Below the pieces are notes generated by a model. That model worked only from the letters and a program-made list of their open reading frames with translations, was not told the origin of the DNA and did no database searches. Source: Trema orientale (Eukaryota; Streptophyta; Magnoliopsida; Rosales; Cannabaceae). Taken from it: 64,000 nt of DNA. This document shows positions 23,952 to 36,599 of the stretch, piece after piece. The position numbers and the translations under genes are program-made. Position 1 is the first letter of the stretch. The number at the start of each line of letters is the position of its first letter. Location: contig JXTC01000271.1 of the NCBI GenBank assembly GCA_002914845.1, forward strand, positions 77,351 through 141,350, read 5' to 3'.

Positions 23952-24006
23952 CACGTACAAACATTTCCAGCAAAAAGTATAGAGCAAACATATCTCCAAT
24001 GATATT
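23856..24006. other. Assembly gap (N at 23912) flanked by a duplicated segment
   Basis: 23856-23911 and 23951-24006 are the same 56 bp (starting ACACGTACAAACATTTCCAG). Both are preceded by (TA)n, and copy 1 ends exactly at the N. This is most likely an unmerged contig overlap at a (TA)n microsatellite. Confidence 0.8.
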
Positions 24007-24637
24007 AAAGTCCGTACGCTAACTTTATTAAAGACGGAAAACATAAAGTCTTGTAGTTTAAGTGTATAGTGACAGTTGCATTAATTCAAGTTGCTAAAAA
24101 TCAAATGTTGACAACTAACGCTCATTCTTACTTAAAAAATTAGCCAATACCATTTGTGGAGGTTTTGCACGTTACGCTCGATCAACAATTTTGCCCCTTA
24201 ATTAATTAATCAATTCCACTTTACCGAACAAAGACTACTACAAGCACTTTTTGTTCATTGTTTATTGGCTCATTATTTGTACAAAATATTTCAATGCCGG
24301 GATGTCCCAAACAACAATTTTATAGCATATATAAACTCTAGATTATTGATTAATTTGAACAGTTATTTTTGTATATACTAAACTAATAACAAGAATCATT
24401 TTAGTGCTGCACGAGGGTTGAGTTATACTTTTCTATACAAAGTGACTGTACTTTAATTAGTGGACCCTAATTGTATTATGAAAAAACTAACCAAATAAAA
24501 GCAATTAAATTGTATATTCAAGAAAAGAAAAAAAAAAGGGCAATTAAATTGTGAGGTTACGGTCTTGGGGCTTCACCGATTTGGGCTGGACAAATAACTT
24601 AGCCTACATGTTAAAGAACTGGGAAATGCGCCTGATT

Positions 24638-24880
24638 AGTAGTAATTTGGACTAAAATAATTTTAAAAGAGTGTTTTGAAATTAACTTTTTTTAGTAGTG
24701 TCACAAAAATATGCGACATGAGTCATACAATTTGTAACCATAAAATTATAATATATTTTAATACTAATCAATTATCATAATTTGTATGACGCCTATCACA
24801 TAATTGTGTGATATTATTAGAAAAATAATTTTTTAAATTAATCTTAAAAAAAGTTATTTTAGTCCAAATTACTAATACTC
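24638..24880. mobile_element. Foldback MITE with about 45-bp inverted ends
   Basis: The left end AGTAGTAATTTGGACTAAAA is the complement, with one or two changes, of the right end (TAGTCCAAATTACTAATACT), and similarity runs inward through the T/A-rich arms. About 243 bp, no coding capacity. Superfamily uncertain; I do not see a decisive target duplication. Confidence 0.6.
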
Positions 24881-25375
24881 ATGTCAAATTCCTTGTCTAG
24901 ATTATATATTGATATTATAATCTATTTTTATATAGGCAAATATGCCATATATATAATGTTTTCTTTATTGCTTTTTCCTTCTCAGGTATAGATAGTAAAG
25001 TATATATGTCATGGTTGACGGGGTCTATCTATTGCATATCAGCTTTAAGGATGTCGTGATATAGACCTAAAAGATTGAATGGAAAAATATATAGACAAGT
25101 AAATCTCGTCTGAATTATAAAGAATTTCATTAATAAATCCCTTCGAATAGAAATTGATTACTCAAGAATTTGTCATTTTATTTATTTTATGCAATAATTA
25201 CTAATTGAATAAAGAAAATAATTAAGAAATTAATCTACTAAAAAAATAAAATGAAAAGAAGAATGAATCACTGAAATGCTGCTTGATCTTTTTTAGAAAC
25301 TTAGTAAGAAGTAGATCCTTTAGGGATTTTAGTAGAAAACCCCGCTGCCCCTTCTAATCTCTGCTTGATGTAACT

Positions 25376-25441
25376 ACTTGAGCTAAATGAAAGGAAAGAA
25401 TAGAAAATACTTGAGCTAAATGAAAGGAAAGAATAGAAAAT
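25376..25441. repeat. 33-bp tandem duplication
   Basis: ACTTGAGCTAAATGAAAGGA and the following 13 bases occur at 25376-25408 and again immediately at 25409-25441, identical. Confidence 0.85.
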
Positions 25442-25719
25442 GCTACAGTAACTAAGATATAATCTCAAATTACAATTCTGTAATATTAATACCAAATAAC
25501 GCAAAATACGGTATAACAACTAATTATAAATATTTATAATCCTTTATCAAAAAGAAATATTTATAATCCATACCCAAAAAAAATGTCCCTATATAATAAA
25601 CTACAGAAATTAAAGTATTGACACACACACATACATATACATATATGTGTGCAACATAATATAAAGATAATATCAAAATTAATTAGTAATGAATGAAGCT
25701 ATGCGATTGGAGTGAGTTG

Positions 25720-26044
25720 AACTAATTGAAAATTGAGAAATTTATATTATACACAACCAATTAGTTGACCCACCGCAAAACGAAAATCATGTCAAATTTC
25801 GATATTTAACCGATAATTATTTTTCTCACCTACTAAAAATTAAAGTATCTATATGTATTTTTTTTTCGGAGGGGGGAAGGAAACTAATCGAAAATTGAGA
25901 AATTTATATTATACACAACTAATTAATTTGACCCACCACAAAACGAAAATCATGTCAAATTTCGATATTTAACCGATAATTATTTTTCTCACCAACTCAA
26001 AATTAATGTATGTATATGTATTTTTTTTGGGGGGGAGGGGGGCA
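25720..26044. repeat. 162-bp tandem duplication
   Basis: 25720-25881 and 25882-26044 share long identical stretches (for example AACGAAAATCATGTCAAATT), with about a dozen differences. Each copy ends in a G-rich tract (GGAGGGGGGAAGG, GGGGGGGAGGGGGG). Confidence 0.8.
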
Positions 26045-26832
26045 GGAATAACAATGTGTCTCTTTAAATAATCTATGTGTAATTCCTTTCAAAAAAAAAT
26101 AATGTATGAGTAATTAATAATAATTAAGGTATGCTTTATTCTGTCCTTTGATAATTGAATAATATACAGGGAACAGTCCACAAAATGCCGATGGCCTCAC
26201 ACTTGGAAGGTTAAGCGTTCCAATCATATTCAGTTAACATGCATGAGTATAGTAGTGGAGTCCGCTCTAGCCAAACTTATAGGAGTTGAAAATGTTAAAA
26301 TAAGAAAGCAATTTCACTGCACTCTTAAAAAGTGTAAGATCCTTTCACATATCTTCTTTACAATTTAAGAAACATATTGAATACTTTCACCTTTTTTTTT
26401 TTTTCGGCATATATAAAAGGACAAGAAATACGCGGACCCACCTTGCCATGAGATATCATATGTTAATTTAATAAAAAGAAAAATGTTTAACTAAGTAGGG
26501 ATCCGGATTTCCACCAAATTCCTTCACTAGCTATATATATATACCTTCTACAAACAACATATAAGAACCTAACCAGATTTAAAAGATTTTTGTCTCCAAC
26601 TTAGATATAATGCAAACCTCTCAACCATTGAATTTGATCTTCGTGCAGTATCAGAACAAATTTATGGGAGGAGAAAAAGAGTTGAACGCACACAGTGTGA
26701 GAGAGAGAATAGAAGAATAACTAAAAATTTGTGACTTTATGTAAAAAAGTCGAGTAAAACTATAAAGCAAGAAGAATTCTTTTTATCAAAAATAAAATAA
26801 AAATTACTTAAAAGCAAGCATGTATCATGACC

Positions 26833-26989
26833 TTTTTTTTTTTTTTTTTAAGAAAAGTGGGGCTTAACTAATGACCACCATTTACTACAAATTTAAAGGA
26901 AAATAATACACACACACTCTACTAAGGTTTGAACCCTGACCCCCAAACTCACACACACATCCCTCAAGCTTTGGACCAACTGAGCTAGA
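26833..26989 (-). mobile_element. tRNA-derived SINE with poly(A) and target duplication
   Basis: Read on the minus strand it starts GCTCTAGCTCAGTTGGT. The RNA polymerase III A box TAGCTCAGTTGG is at 26976-26987, and a B box GGGTTCAAACC is at 26926-26936, about 40 bp downstream as in tRNA genes. It ends in a 17-base A run (T run at 26833-26849). GCAAGCATGTAT occurs on both sides (26814-26825 and 26990-27001), the expected target duplication of L1-type retroposition. At about 157 bp it has no tRNA fold between the boxes, so it is a SINE rather than a tRNA gene. It lies 656 bp upstream of the sulfate transporter start. Confidence 0.82.
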
Positions 26990-27001
26990 GCAAGCATGTA
27001 T

Positions 27002-27644
27002 GACTTAAGCTTTGGACTAGCACCAAATAGAGCGTCATCTTAAATACTTTCTGCCAATATTAGCATTACATAAGTGGACTTTTTTGATTCTCAAATGTAA
27101 AATTTTACTACTAAAATGCTATTTAGGCATTTAATTAGCTAGCATGTTTGGAGATTGTTTAATACAAATCAGAGCATTTCAGCCATGCAAAAAAATAATT
27201 AAATAAAAGCGCCAAATGTTGAAATTCATTTACGTACCATAGTTTCAATACATAAGCCACAACTCCAAAAATATTAAAATTACATATATTATTAAACTAA
27301 AATAAATCAAAATTATTGTTTCAATTTAAAAAAATAAATAAAATAGAACAGTAACTAGAAAATCTAAAATAATTGTTTTTCCTTAAGAGAAAAAGAAAAG
27401 AAACAATTGAAAGAAAAAAAAAAAAAAGGTGATGAACACCAAATGGAAATGGTACTGTATTAAGCTAAAATAAATAGTAACGAATAATTAATACGATCCA
27501 CTCGTTTTATAAGATCCTTCAACAACACATGCACTTTAGCATCAAACACTTTGCAAAACTTGGTGCTTCCTCTCCGGCCTCCGCACTACTAAAATAAACT
27601 TTGTTTTTTTTCCCCTGAGTTCTCCCGAACACTTCAATCAAACC
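27002..27644 (+). promoter_or_regulatory. Upstream region of the sulfate transporter gene
   Basis: Between the SINE and the ATG at 27645. It is AT-rich with A runs near 27413-27426. The last 60 bases before the ATG are C/T-rich (TCTCCGGCCTCC, TCCCCTGAGTTCTCCC), as in many plant 5' leaders. I cannot point to a confident TATA box or a sulfur-response element. Confidence 0.4.
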
Positions 27645-30600
27645 ATGGCTTCCTCAGCCATGGATGACAACGATGGCGGCGGTGGCAGTGGCAGTGGCCG
27701 CAGCGAAAGGGCAAGGTACTTAGGCTTCAATACTATTGCCCCTCATCCATCTCCCGCTGCCGCCGCCGGAGCTGATGATGAGAGCGAAAAAGAGACAAGC
27801 TTCCAAGCGAGTTCTCCCAAACACTTCAAAAAACCAAGTAGCGTCACTGCTACTGCCTCCATTGAAGCCTTCAACATCGATATAGCAGAAGAAGAAGCCG
27901 GTGATCATGACATCGAGAAAAACGGCGTCGTCGAGAGGTCTCAGTGGGTTCTCCGGGCGCCCGAGCCGCCGGGCCTATTCCGCGAGGTGGTGGACTCGGT
28001 GAGGGACACCGTTGGTTCAATGAAAAACAAGTACTACTCGTCCCTCAAGAGCCAGAGTTTCGCCAAACGAGTGGTTTCGGTTCAGCAGGAGATATTTCCT
28101 ATCCTTGCATGGGGTCGAAACTACAGGGCAACCAAGTTCAAGAATGATTTACTGGCTGGTCTAACCATTGCAAGTCTCTGTATTCCCCAGGTAACTTAAT
28201 TTAATTTAATTAATTCATTAATTAAAACCAAGCTTTAAAATAATGAAGTTTGTACAAGATTAATTAAGCTTAACTAATTTAAAAATCATTGCAGAGCATT
28301 GGATATGCAACTTTGGCCAAGCTTGACCCTCAATATGGTCTTTGTAAGTCATTTAACATGATGTTTTTTTTTTGTTTTTTTTTTTAAATTTCTAGTAACA
28401 AGAATGTTATATGTTCTATGTATATACATGTATGTACATGAAGATACAAGTGTTGTGCCACCACTTATCTACGCTGTAATGGGGACTTCGAGAGACATAG
28501 CGATTGGACCTGTGGCTGTCGTTTCGCTACTTTTGCCTTCAATGATTCAGAAACTAGTCGACCCCGGAACCGATCCAATCACTTATAGGAACCTTGTCTT
28601 GACTACTACTTTCTTCTCGGGTATATTTCAAGCAGCCTTTGGTTTCTTCAGGTGGGTATATATATTATATTATTACACCACCAGATTTGACTTACTCCTT
28701 GCAATTAATTCTTACTTAATCACTTTTCTTAATTAATCACTTTTACAGATTGGGATTCCTGGTCGATTTTCTTTCCCATGCTGCAATTGTGGGCTTTATG
28801 GCTGGTGCAGCCATCATTATTGGGCTTCAACAGCTCAAAGGGCTTCTCGGAATCACTCACTTTACCAACAAAACTGATATTATCTCTGTTATGAAAGCTG
28901 TTTGGAATTCAATTCACCATCCTGTAATTTTTTCTTTTTTCTTTTTTAATATTTTCACCTTTTACCTTCTTATAATAATAATTTACTCAATCATTCTTTT
29001 CTACTAATCTTTTTCATATTTTATAATTAATTAACTTGTTCCCTTTTTTTATTGTGCGTCTTTATTAATTACAGTGGAGTCCTTATAACTTCATCATTGG
29101 TTGCTCATTCCTGAGCTTCATCCTATTTACTCGATTTCTGGTAAGTAACACCTATAATAATAAATCTTAGCCAAATTTTTTGCATTATTTTGTGTATTAT
29201 AAACAACAATATGAGAATTCTCCATACTATTTTATTCCTTTTTTTCTTTTAAATAAAAATAAAAATATTCTTAATTTTGGCTATTAATTATTTAATCTCT
29301 CCAGGGTAAAAAGAACAAGAAACTTTTCTGGTTACCAGCCATTGCGCCTCTATTGTCGGTTATACTGTCCACTCTTATTGTGTTTCTAGCAAGAGCAGAT
29401 AAGAATGGAGTTAAGATTGTGAAACATATCAAAGGAGGCTTGAATCCTAGCTCTGTTCATCAGTTACAGCTCAACGGTCCCTTTGTTTGGGATGTGGCCA
29501 AAATTGGGCTTATTGTGGCAGTTGTAGCATTAACGGTAGGAACACTACTCATTCGTTAATTAATGCATAAATGAAATCATTTATTCTTTTTTCTCCAATA
29601 ATTAGTTCAGAAATTTTACTGGAGTTTTCTTTTCTTTTTTTTTTTGGATGTGATTTTGTATTTAATTACTACAGGAAGCAATTGCAGTTGGGAGATCTTT
29701 TGCAACAATAAAAGGTTACCACCTTGATGGAAACAAAGAGATGGTGGCGATGGGCTTCATGAACGTAATAGGATCTTTAACTTCCTGCTATGTTGCAACT
29801 GGTAAATAAATTAGTTAGCCTTAATTTCCTATTTTTTCTTTATTGACTCTTCTTAAGTTTTAGTATTTTATAATGGTTAAAGAAGATTCCAGCAGGTTGT
29901 TGAGATATATAACTCGATCTTACATAGTAATATTATAATGAAAATTCTCTCGAGAACAGCTAGCGTCAGATGCTTTTGATGAATCTATGGCAGGACTCAT
30001 CACAAGATTTATGTAGACCTATTCGAGTGACGCATTTTGACCAACATAGCACTACTCCATAAATTTTGTAGATATACTATGTAATGACTTTATTTTGTCC
30101 TTGTTAATTAATTAATATTTTCACAAGTGATGACTACATGTACATGAATTGTGGTACTGTTATAGTAAGTGAATGGTCGGTTTCCTGGCTCTTGATATAA
30201 TAAACTTATGAAATGATCAATAACCAATATTCTGCTTTAATTATTAATAACGTAATTAATTGGCATGCGCGCAGGTTCATTTTCTCGAACTGCCGTGAAT
30301 TTCAGCGCCGGTTGTGAAACGCTGGTTTCAAACATAGTGATGGCCATTACAGTGCTAATATCTCTGCAATTTTTGACAAAGCTGTTATATTACACTCCCA
30401 CAGCAATACTTGCTTCCATAATTCTCTCAGCTCTGCCTGGACTCATCAACCTCAATGCAGCCTGCCATATTTGGAAGCTCGATAAGCTTGACTTCCTTGC
30501 TTGCGCTGGAGCCTTCTTTGGTGTTCTCTTTGCTTCTGTTGAGATTGGTCTTACAGTTGCGGTAAGATATATATATATATATATATACACTCTTCTTTAT

Positions 30601-32799
30601 GGATCCCAATTCAATAGGTTTTTTTTTTCTTTTACCTATTTATAGATATTTCTTTTACCCAATTAAAAAATATGTGTAATTGATTACCTTAATGTCTTTT
30701 TCATGGTAAAAGCATTTATTATTTTTGTTTTGTTCAACTACTCGAAATTATTATACTCTTTGCTCAAAAAAAAAATTATTATACTCGTTAGATAATCAAC
30801 GACTAAAAAAATATCTTTAAATAAGTTAAAAAATAACTATTGAATTGTCAAATAACTATTAGATTGTCCCTTTTATTTATTTATTTATTTATTTTTGCTG
30901 GAAGACTAGTAATATACTATTCAATATCTATAAAATTATATATCATTTGTTTTTTTTATACTATTTGTTTTTCAATTTTTTTAATCAACTTTTCTAACTC
31001 AATTGAGTTCTAAGAAAAGGCAAAACAGGGTAAAAATGAAGAAGAATAATTTGGAATTATGCAATTGGTGGGAAGTAGTACTTAAGATTATAAATTTTGT
31101 TGAAAATATCATGTACAACTGATAGGTTGAAATTTGAGAACAAGTGTAGTGTTAATAGTGGCTGCAGGTCCCAAATATGCGTAAACGGCAAAATTTTCTC
31201 ACTAGATATGATTGGGAAATCACGTGCAAAGCCACTAGTACTTGTTGGACTTTACTGTGTAATTGCAATCTGTTGGGCGCACAGCACACACACACAAAAA
31301 ATATAATAATTCTTTAATTTTGCACTCTGTATTTTTAGAGGCATGGGATATACCAATATATATACATATATATATATATATGTATACACACATAAATATA
31401 ACACCAATTAGGCTCTTCCTATATGTATCAAGATTCATTCTTTCACTAAGCAAGCTTTAGTCATATGTACCTGACTACTTGTCTGTCATACTATTTAAAA
31501 TTTCTGTTGGATTAATTTTGTCCAATATTTGATTAATTAAAGACATAACAAATTAACATGTTTAATTTAAGCATACATATTAAAATTTATCATATGATTT
31601 TGCAGGTGACAATATCCTTTGTAAAGATTATTCTCATCTCAATTCGACCAGGCACCGAAACTCTAGGAAGGCTTCCTGGAACTGACATATATTGTGATAT
31701 CCAACAATATCCAATGGCCACTCAAATTCCTGGCATAATGATAATTCGAATCAAGCCTGGCTTGCTTTGTTTTGCAAATGCCAACTTCATAAGAGAAAGG
31801 TACATATTCTAATTAACATGCTCAAAATTTAAGACACCAAAGAAAGTAATTATTAGGATATATCTTAAAATGAATATGTTGTGACGAAATAATATATGTT
31901 GTTACGAAAATAATATATGTTTGTTATGATTTGCGTATATGTTATTTAGAATTGTGAACTGGATATCGGAGGACATCGAAGGAAGTACTAAAAGGACCAT
32001 TCAACAGCTCATTCTTGACATGTCCAGTAAGTAATCAACTAAATTTCACCCTTTTTTTGGGAAATAAAAAAGAAGAAGAAAGAAAGTTAAGATGATATAT
32101 ATACATACTTCAATTATGCCAGTTCATTATTGATGTGCTGCTTAGAAAATTTCTAATTCTGATTAAGTTGGAAGCAGGAAATTTCTCAAATTTTTTGTTG
32201 TGTTGTTGGATTTTGCAAGAAAACTTTTGACAAATATTCTGCTTCCAAAAGCTGTTTAGACAGCTTGAAAATCATGAAATATTCTAATATAAAGTAGTTT
32301 TAGCAAGCACCAATTATAGCTAAAATTTTTGCTTTAATTACTTAAAATTCTATAGAGATAAATTCAACTCAGTTTATTGTAAGGCAGTTTCCATTTTTTC
32401 TTTTTTCTATATTAACATTAACTGTAAATGGCAGATTTGCTGAACATCGATACATCTGGAATAGCTTCTCTAGAGGATCTGCATAAAAATTTGACCTCAC
32501 AAGGAATCGAGGTAAATTCTGAAATACATGCTTTTTCTTTTTTTCTCTATCTATCTTTTTGCATAATTTGATTAACGTTTACTTTTTATGTTGTCGTTTC
32601 TTTTCTAAAGTTGACTTTGTTTGGATTTTTTTGTTTTTTTAAACAGTTAGCTATAGCCAACCCAAGATGGCAAGTGATTCACAAGCTAAGGCTAGCTGAG
32701 TTTGTGAGTAAAATTGAAGAAAGGGTCTTCTTGAGCGTTGGAGAAGCTGTGATAAATTATGCAAATACAAAAATTCCTATCCGTACCACGACTTGTTAA
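27645..32799 (+). CDS. SULTR2;1: Low-affinity sulfate transporter, SULTR group 2
   Basis: A proton-coupled sulfate transporter of the plasma membrane; group-2 members act in vascular tissue in root-to-shoot sulfate movement. Twelve exons, all GT-AG: 27645-28190, 28295-28343, 28444-28651, 28749-28923, 29075-29140, 29305-29535, 29675-29801, 30275-30561, 31606-31799, 31950-32026, 32435-32511, 32647-32799. Phases join cleanly to 729 residues. The N-terminus has Gly/Ala/acidic runs before [12 protein letters not shown]. The membrane core includes [50 protein letters not shown] and [15 protein letters not shown]. The C-terminal STAS domain (from about residue 560) has [37 protein letters not shown] and [10 protein letters not shown] point to group 2 rather than groups 1 or 3. 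The N-terminal tail is some 50 residues longer than I expect for the family. Whether it is subtype 2;1 or 2;2 is not certain. Confidence 0.95.
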
Positions 32800-32872
32800 G
32801 GTCTTTCTTGTTTGTTTGTTTGTCTCTTTTGTGTGGTGTGATCCAGAATCTCTCTTCCTACTTGTATGCACT

Positions 32873-32878
32873 AATAAA
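32873..32878 (+). terminator. Candidate polyadenylation signal of SULTR2
   Basis: AATAAA lies 74 bases after the stop codon, preceded by a T/G-rich stretch (TTGTTTGTTTGTCTC). The placement is plausible; no transcript evidence is available. Confidence 0.5.
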
Positions 32879-35358
32879 ATAAGAAAAGGTACTACCACTA
32901 AAAAAAAGTAAAATAAAAGGTACTTCATGTACTGGTTTCATATCCTAGTACTATCAAGGGTTTGCTTCTGTAATAATATCTTGTAATATATGAACGGTTA
33001 TGTAATGTTGAAAAATACTGTTGATTTGAACCCTTGTCCCATGCATCCATGTTTATGCAAAGATATTGCATTATCGATTTAACTTTGGATTAGCTATGAT
33101 TTTTCTGGAAAATCGCCAACTGATCCAATAATAATTTGGCTAGTATAAACGATGTGGCCTCTTAATTGTCTCTCCTCATATCTAAAGGCTTATCAGTTCA
33201 ATTTTTTTTTTTTTTTGTCTAAATAAAGAAGTTATAATATATGAACTTGAAGTATAAAACAAAAGAACTTTGATTTTAATCAAGTTCCAACGGCTCCTAA
33301 TTAAAGAAAGATACATAGAGAAAATAAACATCCTGACCTGTGTGTTTTAACCTTGACATTTCACTTGGCCCTATCCGCGCCATATATTCTTTTCAAAATT
33401 TGTCTACGCAAGTAAGAGATATTCTTATATGATCCCAAATATACTTTTCTCCGGACAATGTGATGCCATAATGATCACCCTTTCCTCGGACGTAACATCT
33501 TTGTCTATACAGTCCATTAAAACATCTTTTTGTAAGATTCACACTTCCAAATGATACTGACCTTGAAACCGCCAATCATAAAGACCACCCATATATGTTA
33601 CTGTTATATACGTACGTATACATATATATAAACACACTCTGTATGTTTAACCACCGTCTAAAGATTTTACCAGAACAAAGTATGAACTCTAACCAAAGAC
33701 GTGTTAGGATCTGGGATTCGCCATGTCAAAAAGCCAACCTATGAGTTAAGTAACACGTCCTTATAAACCAATATCCAGCACCACGGCCCCTTAACCAGTA
33801 ATTAATTTTTGTTTTTTTTTCCTATCAATCGTGTTTAACACAGGATCCACATAGATTTGACTTTTGTTATAACGTATCAGACTTGTGGTTTTGAGAATCA
33901 CTAATCATAGGATTCCATCTCAATGTTAAACCATTGAGTGGAGTCCTTACAAACTTCTTATCTTTCTCATCTTGAGACTTTATTTGCATATTCAAGAGGG
34001 CATTTTCTCTTATATATAATTTCAAACACCTTCGTCGATATCATAAAACAATATATCAATTCTAAAATCTAATTCACGACAAAGACTGAATTTGATCTTA
34101 TACATAAACCAAACGATACCAACTAAATCATCTTACAATCTAGCAGGGTTCAACTTGACTGGTCAAACACAATAGAGGGGTAAAGGGAAGCTTCTAAGTT
34201 ATCTATTAGTCTATAGAAGTGTCCAATATCCATTCGTTATTTGACAAAGTTGAATTTTATACCTTCTTTGAGATTATTTAAGAGGAAATATATATACACA
34301 CATTATATACATAGTTGGCAGCCAGAGTGACACAGTTCAATTAAGACATAATATTTTTTGATACTTTGTTCCCGCGTGATCATGATTGAAACCAAAACTA
34401 AAGTACAATTTTGGTTGCAGAAAATAAGATAAAACATAAAATGTGAAGGTATACGTGTCATGTACAGGAATCACAAGGTGTTTTAGTCAACCAGAAAACA
34501 ATCTTCGATCTTTTCAATATCTTTTTCATAAGTGTCTAGGTTCATTGTTTCTAAAGGTCTGAAGTGGAGCTTAGTGAAAGAAAGCGATAGTTATAACTTA
34601 TAAGTCGCTTCATGACTTTCCTTCTCACTAATCACTTCTCCATGTGCTTAGTGACACGTTTTGGCTTCTCAATTGCCATCTATCTTTATCAGCTTTATTT
34701 TATTTTAACCCAATCTGAACTCATTATTCCTCTTGGAGTCTTGATCATCACCTTTGACACCTTTTTGTATCCTGAATCTAAATATGGATCTGACAATGTG
34801 GACCTTTATTTTTTCAAATGACTTTTTTCGGTTTTTGTCATCAACAGACTTTGAGTGATATATATGGTTTAATGGCACTTCCAATAATATTTTACCGAAA
34901 GTGCTTTTCTTAAAGCTGCCACTAAATAGGAAGTGTCTAGGTTCAATGTATTTCTAGGTTGATATTTTTGTGCCTTGCAATATCACAAACAAATAGGCAT
35001 TATTAGTTACTTTATTTATAATTTAGGGCAATAAAATTAACTAGCATTTTCACGCCTTGTATTTTATAAAAAAAATCACTACTTGAATACTTTTTACAAT
35101 TACTTTAAATTTAATGCTAAATATTTCCAATGGTGAACATTAAATATGTATTTTGAATATTCAATAATTGTCCCTTATTGTATTCGGTATGTCTCTCGAA
35201 GTTGATATGTAAATAATGTATATATCTGTGTAAGTAATTGGTCGGGAAAAAAAAAATACATAACACGGCTAAATATTTTTTTCTTCTTCTTCTTTTCTTT
35301 TGTTTTTTTNTTCCTTGCATACTTCCTGAATTTGTTGGATATGTTTCAAATAATGGAG
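32879..35358. other. Intergenic, no gene recognised
   Basis: AT-rich spacer downstream of SULTR2. Reading frames such as 34612-34821 lack recognisable domains. A single N at 35310 lies in a T-rich tract and, unlike the other three, has no duplicated flanks. Confidence 0.55.
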
Positions 35359-35532
35359 AATGTTAAATGTACTTTTTTTTACACTCTCCAATTCTATTAC
35401 TTAATATGTAAATTTTATTATTATTTATTATATTATTAAATTGTAAAACTTGTTAATAGAATCTACATGTATGTTAAACAATGAGACTGGAAAGTATAAA
35501 AAAGAAAAAAAAAAAAAAAAACATTTAGCATT
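35359..35532. mobile_element. Foldback MITE, T-run termini
   Basis: AATGTTAAATGT at the left is matched by ACATTTAGCATT at the right (11 of 12 inverted). The pairing continues through an 8-T / 17-A tract and ACTCTCCA against TGGAAAGT. Length is 174 bp. A similar left end (GGAATGCTAAATATTTTTTT) occurs near 53008 without a clear partner. Confidence 0.55.
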
Positions 35533-35757
35533 ACAATACAATCACCATGAACAGATTCAAAGTTTTCATTCCTTGCGTACCTGATTTGTTCTCTTTTTTC
35601 AGTCTGCACTAAAGTCTCCTAATTGTCTTCCCACAAGAGAAAAAGGAAACGTAGCATATATAGAAACTAACTTTACGTACTTTGTGATATGGAAAGTCGT
35701 GTAACTTTTCTAGATTAACTCGTATTGGAGACAAAAGCAATATTTGCTTAGTTAATA

Positions 35758-36476
35758 TAGGGGTATTCAAAAAAACCACCAAACCGTGAAAATCGCCTAA
35801 TCCAGTCCAAACCGTCCAATTCAGGCGGATTCTCTTCTTAAACGGCCGGTTACAGATTAAAAAAATAAAAACCAACTTGGCCGGTTTGGTTTTCGATTTT
35901 AGACAAATTCGGTCGAATTCAAACCGACCTGACCAATAAGTTTGTATATGTATATATATTTTTTAAAAAAAATGTATAGTAGTAGTTAAAAATTTAAGTT
36001 CATTCATTCTAATTGAGTAATGATTACTTTTAGCTCATTTAAGACTATGTCACTTAAGACTCTTATGATATTTTAGACTTTAAATCTTATTGTTGTAATG
36101 TATTTAAGATTAAAGACTTTAAGTTTGCTATTCAATTTTGATTAGATTATAAGTTGTAACTAAAATTTAAGTTTAATAGGACTTTCGATTTGGTTGTAGC
36201 TTTTAACTATGTTATAGTTTCATTTTATATTTGAACTTTAAATTTTAGATGAAATATGATTATGATATGAGCTTAGTTGATATTGTAATAATTCAAATTT
36301 TGTAAATTTTCAAACTCCGAAAACCACCCAAACCGGCGGCAAAAATATAGGTGCGGTCTGGCCAGTTTGAATCGACCAACACAAACCACACGGATTGATA
36401 AACCGACCAAACTGCACATTTAGATTGGTTTCTGGATTGGCAATTTAGACCGTCCAGACCAGCCATGAACACCCCT
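35758..36476. mobile_element. hAT-like non-autonomous transposon with 8-bp target duplication
   Basis: AGTTAATA flanks both ends exactly (35750-35757 and 36477-36484). The ends are TAGGGGTATTC and, in complement, AGGGGTGTTCATGG. Just inside, both ends carry CCGGTTTGG/AACCGGC-type words in inverted orientation. An 8-bp duplication with TAGGGGTGTTCA-like ends is typical of plant hAT elements. At 719 bp with no transposase frame it is non-autonomous. Confidence 0.82.
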
Positions 36477-36599
36477 AGTTAATAATACCAAAGTGCTCTC
36501 TCCCTAGGTGCTTGCAACGATACAAAGAATTTCAGAGAAAATTTTTGTCCTCGCATGTCTTATTACTTAATAGACTCACGCATGTTTGACTATAGAGGT

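Noticed and set aside
23679..24044. 121-residue minus-strand open frame
   Set aside because: It is (TA)n-encoded YIYIY sequence crossing the N at 23912; low complexity, not a gene.
26926..26989. A functional tRNA gene
   Set aside because: A and B boxes are present but there is no tRNA acceptor or anticodon fold, and the poly(A) tail and target duplication identify a SINE.
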